Part shown: positions 60,717 through 64,000 of the stretch, piece after piece | Layout: each line of letters opens with the position of its first letter | Numbering within the stretch: the stretch's first letter is position 1 | The notes under the pieces: model-generated | Database searches by the model: none | The model's input: only the letters and a program-made list of their open reading frames with translations | What the model was told of the DNA's origin: nothing | Translations under genes and position numbers: made by a program | Origin: Verrucomicrobiota bacterium | GTDB taxonomy: Bacteria; Verrucomicrobiota; Verrucomicrobiia; Limisphaerales; UBA9464 | DNA: 64,000 nucleotides | Direction: 5' to 3' | Assembly (NCBI GenBank): GCA_016871615.1 | Contig: VHCX01000009.1 | Coordinates: 1 to 64,000 of the forward strand

Positions 60717-61586
60717 ATGATCCGCATGCGACCGACCAGCGCATTCCAGATCGGTCCCCGTCCCAGCCGACGGGGATTTTCGGCGTTCACCCTGCTCGAA
60801 TTGCTCGTGGTCGTGGGCATCATCGCCCTGCTGGCCGCCATGCTCCTGCCCGCCTTGGGCAAGGCCAGGTACCGGGCTTCGCAGGTCAATGAGATGTCCG
60901 GGGCGCGTCAACTGCTCATCGCCTGGGCGCTGTACGCGGAGGACCATGCCGACTCGGTCCTGCCGGGCTACCGGTACGGCCTGGCCGCCACGGACTTCCA
61001 GGGGCGGCAGGTCCAGCACCCGATCAACGCCCGCTACCCCTGGCGCATCGCCCCCTACCTCGGCAAGAGCTTCGACGTGATGTACCTCAACGAGAACCGT
61101 CGAACGCTCGACACCTTCCGGCGGATGGAGGATCCCGACCTCGGCGTCTATGCCGCGTCGGTGTTCCCGTCCCAGGGGATCAATTCGGTCTTCGTCGGAG
61201 GGGATGACCTGGAGCTGCCACCGACCGACCGGGCCTTCGAGCGCTTTGGACGCTTCTGCGTGCTGAAGACGGCCGAGGTGTCCCGGCCGACCGAACTGCT
61301 CGTGTTCACCTCGGCCCGGGGGCCTTTCGAGGGTCGGGTGGTTCCCGGCTTCTACGTGGTGAAGCCGCCCTACCTCAATGCCCGGCGCTGGGCCGTGGAA
61401 TGGAATCCCGACGACGGTCCGGAGGCCTGGGGCCACGTCCACCCGCGCTACAACCTGCGGTCGGTCACCGGCATGGTCGACGGCCATGTCGAGAACCTCG
61501 ATCGCCGGCGCCTGCAGGACATGCGGATCTGGGCCAACCCCGCCGACCGCCCCGACTGGACCCTGCGGGCGTTGCCGAATCCCTGA
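60717..61586 (+). CDS. Pseudopilin-like secreted protein
   Basis: A 289-residue protein with a prepilin-type leader: FSAFTLLELLVVVGIIALLA, with conserved Glu five residues after the predicted Phe. The rest is globular and ends with NLRSVTGMVDGHVENLD, the DG-type C-terminal motif of PVC pseudopilins. It is more than twice as long as classical type IV pilins. ATG 60717 follows directly on the candidate promoter; ATG 60726 is an alternative that would shorten the leader by three residues. No secretion genes are adjacent. Confidence 0.82.
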   Translation: MIRMRPTSAFQIGPRPSRRGFSAFTLLELLVVVGIIALLAAMLLPALGKARYRASQVNEMSGARQLLIAWALYAEDHADSVLPGYRYGLAATDFQGRQVQHPINARYPWRIAPYLGKSFDVMYLNENRRTLDTFRRMEDPDLGVYAASVFPSQGINSVFVGGDDLELPPTDRAFERFGRFCVLKTAEVSRPTELLVFTSARGPFEGRVVPGFYVVKPPYLNARRWAVEWNPDDGPEAWGHVHPRYNLRSVTGMVDGHVENLDRRRLQDMRIWANPADRPDWTLRALPNP

Positions 61587-61770
61587 ACCCCCCCTGCCTC
61601 CCAAGGCCCGGCACCGGGGCCAGGGCTTGGGCATACCCGGCGCGGACGGCCCCGCCACACCCCCCGTGGACGGTGGATTTCCCGAACACCACTGAGCCAA
61701 CCGCCCTCGAGGATCCCCCGATGTTCGGACGTGATTCCCGTCGGCTGGAAACCGTATCCTCCCTCCAACG

Positions 61771-62577
61771 ATGAGCATCCTGGACACGATCGTCGCCCGC
61801 AAACGTGAGGAAGTCGCCCTCCTGCCCGCGGGCCCCGTGGCGGCCCACCGGCTGCGCGAGGCGATCCAGCGGCGGGGCTCGGGCGTCCGGGACTTCACCG
61901 CGGCCCTTGCAACCCCCCGGCGCGGGGACATCGGATTGATCTCCGAGGTCAAGAAGGCGTCCCCCAGCCTGGGCGTGATCTGCCCCGACTTCGATGCCGT
62001 CCGCATCGCCCGGCAGTACGAGGCCGCCGGTGCAAGCTGCCTGTCGGTGCTCACCGACGGGAGCTTCTTCCAGGGATCGCTCGACGACCTGAAGGCGGTG
62101 CGGTCGGCCGTGTTGCTTCCCCTGCTCCGCAAGGACTTCCTCATCGACGAGCGGCAGATCCTTGAGGCCGTCGAATGGGGTGCCGATGCGATCCTGTTGA
62201 TCGTCGCGATCCTGTCCGACGACCAATTGTCCCATTTCCACGGCCTCGCCGACGCCGCCGGACTGGCGGCGCTCGTGGAGGTGCACGACGAGGACGAACT
62301 CGACCGGGCGCTCCGCTGCGGTGCCCGCCTGGTGGGGGTGAACAACCGGGACCTCAAGACCTTCCGGGTGGATCTGGGGACCACCGAGCGTCTGGCCCGT
62401 CGACTCGCCGCCGCAGCCGACTCGACCCCCCGCCTGCTGGTCGGCGAGAGCGGCATCCACTGGCGCGACGACGTCGTCCGCCTCAAGGCCGCCGGATGCC
62501 GTGCGATCCTCGTCGGCGAGTCCCTCATGAAGAGCGGGGACATCCCCGGCAAGGTGGCCGAATTGACCGGCACCTGA
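61771..62577 (+). CDS. trpC: Indole-3-glycerol phosphate synthase
   Basis: A 268-residue TIM-barrel enzyme that closes the indole ring in tryptophan synthesis. It has IGLISEVKKASPSLGVI (catalytic Glu and Lys), AASCLSVLTDGSFFQGS-type segments, LLRKDFLIDERQILEA (second catalytic Lys), LVEVHDEDELDRAL, VGVNNRDLKTFRVD and VGESGIHW. Length is family-typical. It stands alone, with no other trp gene adjacent, and is followed by a hairpin with a T run. Confidence 0.95.
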   Translation: MSILDTIVARKREEVALLPAGPVAAHRLREAIQRRGSGVRDFTAALATPRRGDIGLISEVKKASPSLGVICPDFDAVRIARQYEAAGASCLSVLTDGSFFQGSLDDLKAVRSAVLLPLLRKDFLIDERQILEAVEWGADAILLIVAILSDDQLSHFHGLADAAGLAALVEVHDEDELDRALRCGARLVGVNNRDLKTFRVDLGTTERLARRLAAAADSTPRLLVGESGIHWRDDVVRLKAAGCRAILVGESLMKSGDIPGKVAELTGT

Positions 62578-62695
62578 GGTCCCGTTCCTCCAACTCGAGG
62601 ACGGTCATGCACGGCCCCGTCCCCGACCCGACACTCTCAACCGGAGCAGGACGATCCATCGGGGCCGCATGGGTACCAAGGCCTCGAAGCCTGCC

Positions 62696-62721
62696 AGGAA
62701 ACCCCAGCGGGGTCCTGTTTT
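62696..62721 (+). terminator. Probable terminator between trpC and the convergent epimerase gene
   Basis: AGGA-(AA)-CCCC pairs with GGGG-TCCT around an AGC loop and is followed by GTTTTG. It lies about 120 bases after the trpC stop and just beyond the stop of the convergent gene, so it may serve both. The AA bulge weakens the stem. Confidence 0.45.
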
Positions 62722-62732
62722 GTGACGGACTC

Positions 62733-63626
62733 TCAGGCCAGGAACCGGCGGATGTCCGCCTCGAACGGGGCCGATCGAACGCCCAGGTCGCGCTCCACCG
62801 GGCCCGGATTGCCGATGTTGTCCTCGTCCAGCATCAGCAACTGGTCGCGGCTCAAGGGTGCGGCGCGTCCCAGCAGGCGGGGATACACCGCCTCGAGCAA
62901 GCCGGCCTGCATCCGCGCGATCGCCCCGGGCAGACGCATCCGGATGCGGCGGCGACCCGTGACCCTCAGGATCGTGGCGAGGATCTCGGGCAGGGTCATG
63001 CGGTCGGGACCGCAAAGGTCGTAGGTCTTCCCGATGGCGACTTCCGCGTCGAGGGCCCGGGCGAAGGCCTGGGCCACCGCCCCGACGGACACCGGCTGCA
63101 ACCGGGCGGTCCCGCGGCCGACGACCGGGAGCACCGGAGACCAGCGGCTCATCCGCTCGAAGAGATTCACGAATCCGTCCCCCGGACCCTGGATCACGGA
63201 GGGCCGGAAGATCGTCCACCGCAGGCCCGACCCTCGGACCGCCTCCTCGGCCGCCCACTTGGTGCGGTGGTATCGGGATGCCGCCCCGGGCCGGGTGCCG
63301 AGGGCGCTCATGTGGAGGCACCGGTCCACCCCGGCCGACCGGCAGGCCTCGAGAACCCGCAGGGTCCCCTCGTGATGGACCCGCTCGAAGGTCTGGTCGC
63401 CCACCTCGCCGATGATGCCGACCAGGTGGATCACGGCCTGGCAACCGCGGACGGCCTCGCTCAGCGCCTCCGGAGACACCACGGAACCGGGCACCCAGAC
63501 CACGGGCCCGTCATCCGTGCGCGGCAACCGCCGCGCCAGGGCCCGCACCGCATGCCCTGCCCGGACGACCTCGCCGGTGACGGCCCTGCCCACGAACCCG
63601 CTGGCCCCGGTGATCAAGACGTTCAT
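62733..63626 (-). CDS. NAD(P)-dependent epimerase/dehydratase-like SDR protein
   Basis: A 297-residue extended/atypical short-chain dehydrogenase of the complex I NDUFA9-like group. VLITGASGFVGRAV is the nucleotide loop, AVIHLVGIIGE follows, then the YHRTKWAAEE active-site Tyr-x3-Lys, and WTIFRPSVIQGPGDGF. The C-terminal half has DLCGPDRMTLPEILA. Members bind NADPH and act as sugar-nucleotide epimerases or assembly factors; the substrate is unknown. ATG 63626 was chosen as it starts the Rossmann strand. It is divergent from nothing recognised and lies 83 bases from the squalene/phytoene synthase gene. Confidence 0.85.
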   Translation of the reverse strand: MNVLITGASGFVGRAVTGEVVRAGHAVRALARRLPRTDDGPVVWVPGSVVSPEALSEAVRGCQAVIHLVGIIGEVGDQTFERVHHEGTLRVLEACRSAGVDRCLHMSALGTRPGAASRYHRTKWAAEEAVRGSGLRWTIFRPSVIQGPGDGFVNLFERMSRWSPVLPVVGRGTARLQPVSVGAVAQAFARALDAEVAIGKTYDLCGPDRMTLPEILATILRVTGRRRIRMRLPGAIARMQAGLLEAVYPRLLGRAAPLSRDQLLMLDEDNIGNPGPVERDLGVRSAPFEADIRRFLA

Positions 63627-63709
63627 GCACCCCACTCTCGACCGCATCGACCCCGCCGTCCACCCGGGAGGCCTCTCAGGTCACGAGCGTGCCAATTCCG
63701 GCCAACGGT

Positions 63710-64000
63710 TCACCGGCCCGCACGGCGATGGGCCTCGAAGAGCCCATCCCAGGCCCCGGGAAACGGGAGCCGCCACACCGTCGCCCAGAGGATCCCTCGG
63801 ACCTCCGACCGGCTGACCTTGACCCGTCGCGCGGGATCGAGGATCCCGGGCTCACGCAACCGATCCAGCGTGCGCAGCCCGATCAGGATCGGCCAGGCGC
63901 AGGCCAACCGGACGCGCCGCTGGTCCGCGGGGATGCGCCGCACGTACTGCCAACCGGCCTCCAGGTGCGACTCGGCCTGGCGACGCCAGGCATCGTGGAT
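63710..64000 (-). CDS. Squalene/phytoene synthase family protein, C-terminal part
   Basis: The frame is open from the window edge to the stop at 63710 (96 codons with the stop). It reads ...EAGWQYVRRIPADQRRVRLA and continues with CAWPILIGLRTL, then VKVSRSEVRGIL, which is the conserved C-terminus of trans-isoprenyl diphosphate synthases of the head-to-head type (squalene, presqualene or phytoene synthase). The catalytic DxxxD motifs lie outside the window. It would join two prenyl diphosphates for hopanoid or carotenoid synthesis. Which one cannot be told from this fragment. Confidence 0.8.
   Translation of the reverse strand: MHDAWRRQAESHLEAGWQYVRRIPADQRRVRLACAWPILIGLRTLDRLREPGILDPARRVKVSRSEVRGILWATVWRLPFPGAWDGLFEAHRRAGR

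Noticed and set aside
1-64000. CRISPR array, tRNA or rRNA genes
   Set aside because: No regularly spaced direct repeats, no cas-like proteins, and no tRNA T-loop/anticodon-arm patterns or rRNA-like stretches were recognised by eye. A dedicated search with tRNA and rRNA models could still find something missed.

Overview
ORGANISM. This is a GC-rich (roughly two-thirds G+C), gene-dense bacterial chromosome segment. Several protein types point to the Verrucomicrobiota, or less likely another member of the PVC group: a DUF1587/1592/1588/1585 planctomycete-type cytochrome protein, three pseudopilin-like proteins with C-terminal DG/DGH motifs, a PEP-CTERM protein, a DUF5069 protein, a Tat-exported Gfo/Idh/MocA oxidoreductase, a PQQ-like beta-propeller and a DUF4956/VTC pair. 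This placement is inferred from gene content; no rRNA or tRNA is present to confirm it. LAYOUT 1-24.5 kb. The left edge carries an IS66 remnant (end of tnpB, start of tnpC). It is followed by an LptF/LptG permease, a PIG-L deacetylase, and an mtnA/aminotransferase pair for methionine salvage. A plus-strand run then holds nrdR, an unknown gene, scpA, an RGG-rich unknown and a truncated prfC. A minus-strand run holds a beta-hydroxyacid dehydrogenase, a tail-specific protease, an AI-2E-type permease, proC, a pseudopilin, a cytochrome b/c fusion and a Rieske protein. Next comes the most interesting locus: a clear cobalamin riboswitch (about 20.12-20.28 kb) heading four tightly packed genes. These encode a PEP-CTERM surface protein, a CWC/DUF5522 cysteine-rich protein, a secreted beta-rich protein and a pseudopilin. 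LAYOUT 24.5-39.4 kb. This part holds DUF5069, a HIT protein, an exported lipoprotein-type aldose epimerase, xylA, a lipoprotein hydrolase, dinB, a TPR protein, lplA and thiS. A plus-strand run follows: purC, ribH, lspA, miaA. A minus-strand operon then encodes a VTC polyphosphate-polymerase-like protein, DUF4956 and a HlyD-type adaptor, with a Pho-box-like tandem repeat upstream. LAYOUT 39.6-64 kb. There is a DUF1592-type cytochrome protein and a TPR / purple-acid-phosphatase-like / TPR operon. After them comes a 1455-residue RCC1-Ig-cohesin-dockerin surface protein. The remainder is an MBL hydrolase, plsC, aroB, murJ, a Tat oxidoreductase, a PQQ-like protein, a beta-CASP MBL protein, a lipoprotein, ogt fused behind a small TRASH-like metal protein, a third pseudopilin, trpC, an NAD-dependent epimerase and the 3' part of a squalene/phytoene synthase gene cut by the window edge. 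HOW IT FITS TOGETHER. Most of the window is housekeeping: amino acid, nucleotide and riboflavin biosynthesis, cell envelope, respiration and tRNA modification. Three multi-gene units look lineage-specific and poorly described: the B12-riboswitch surface operon, the VTC/DUF4956/HlyD operon, and the RGG-protein/truncated-RF3 neighbourhood. No CRISPR array, tRNA, rRNA or intact mobile element was found.
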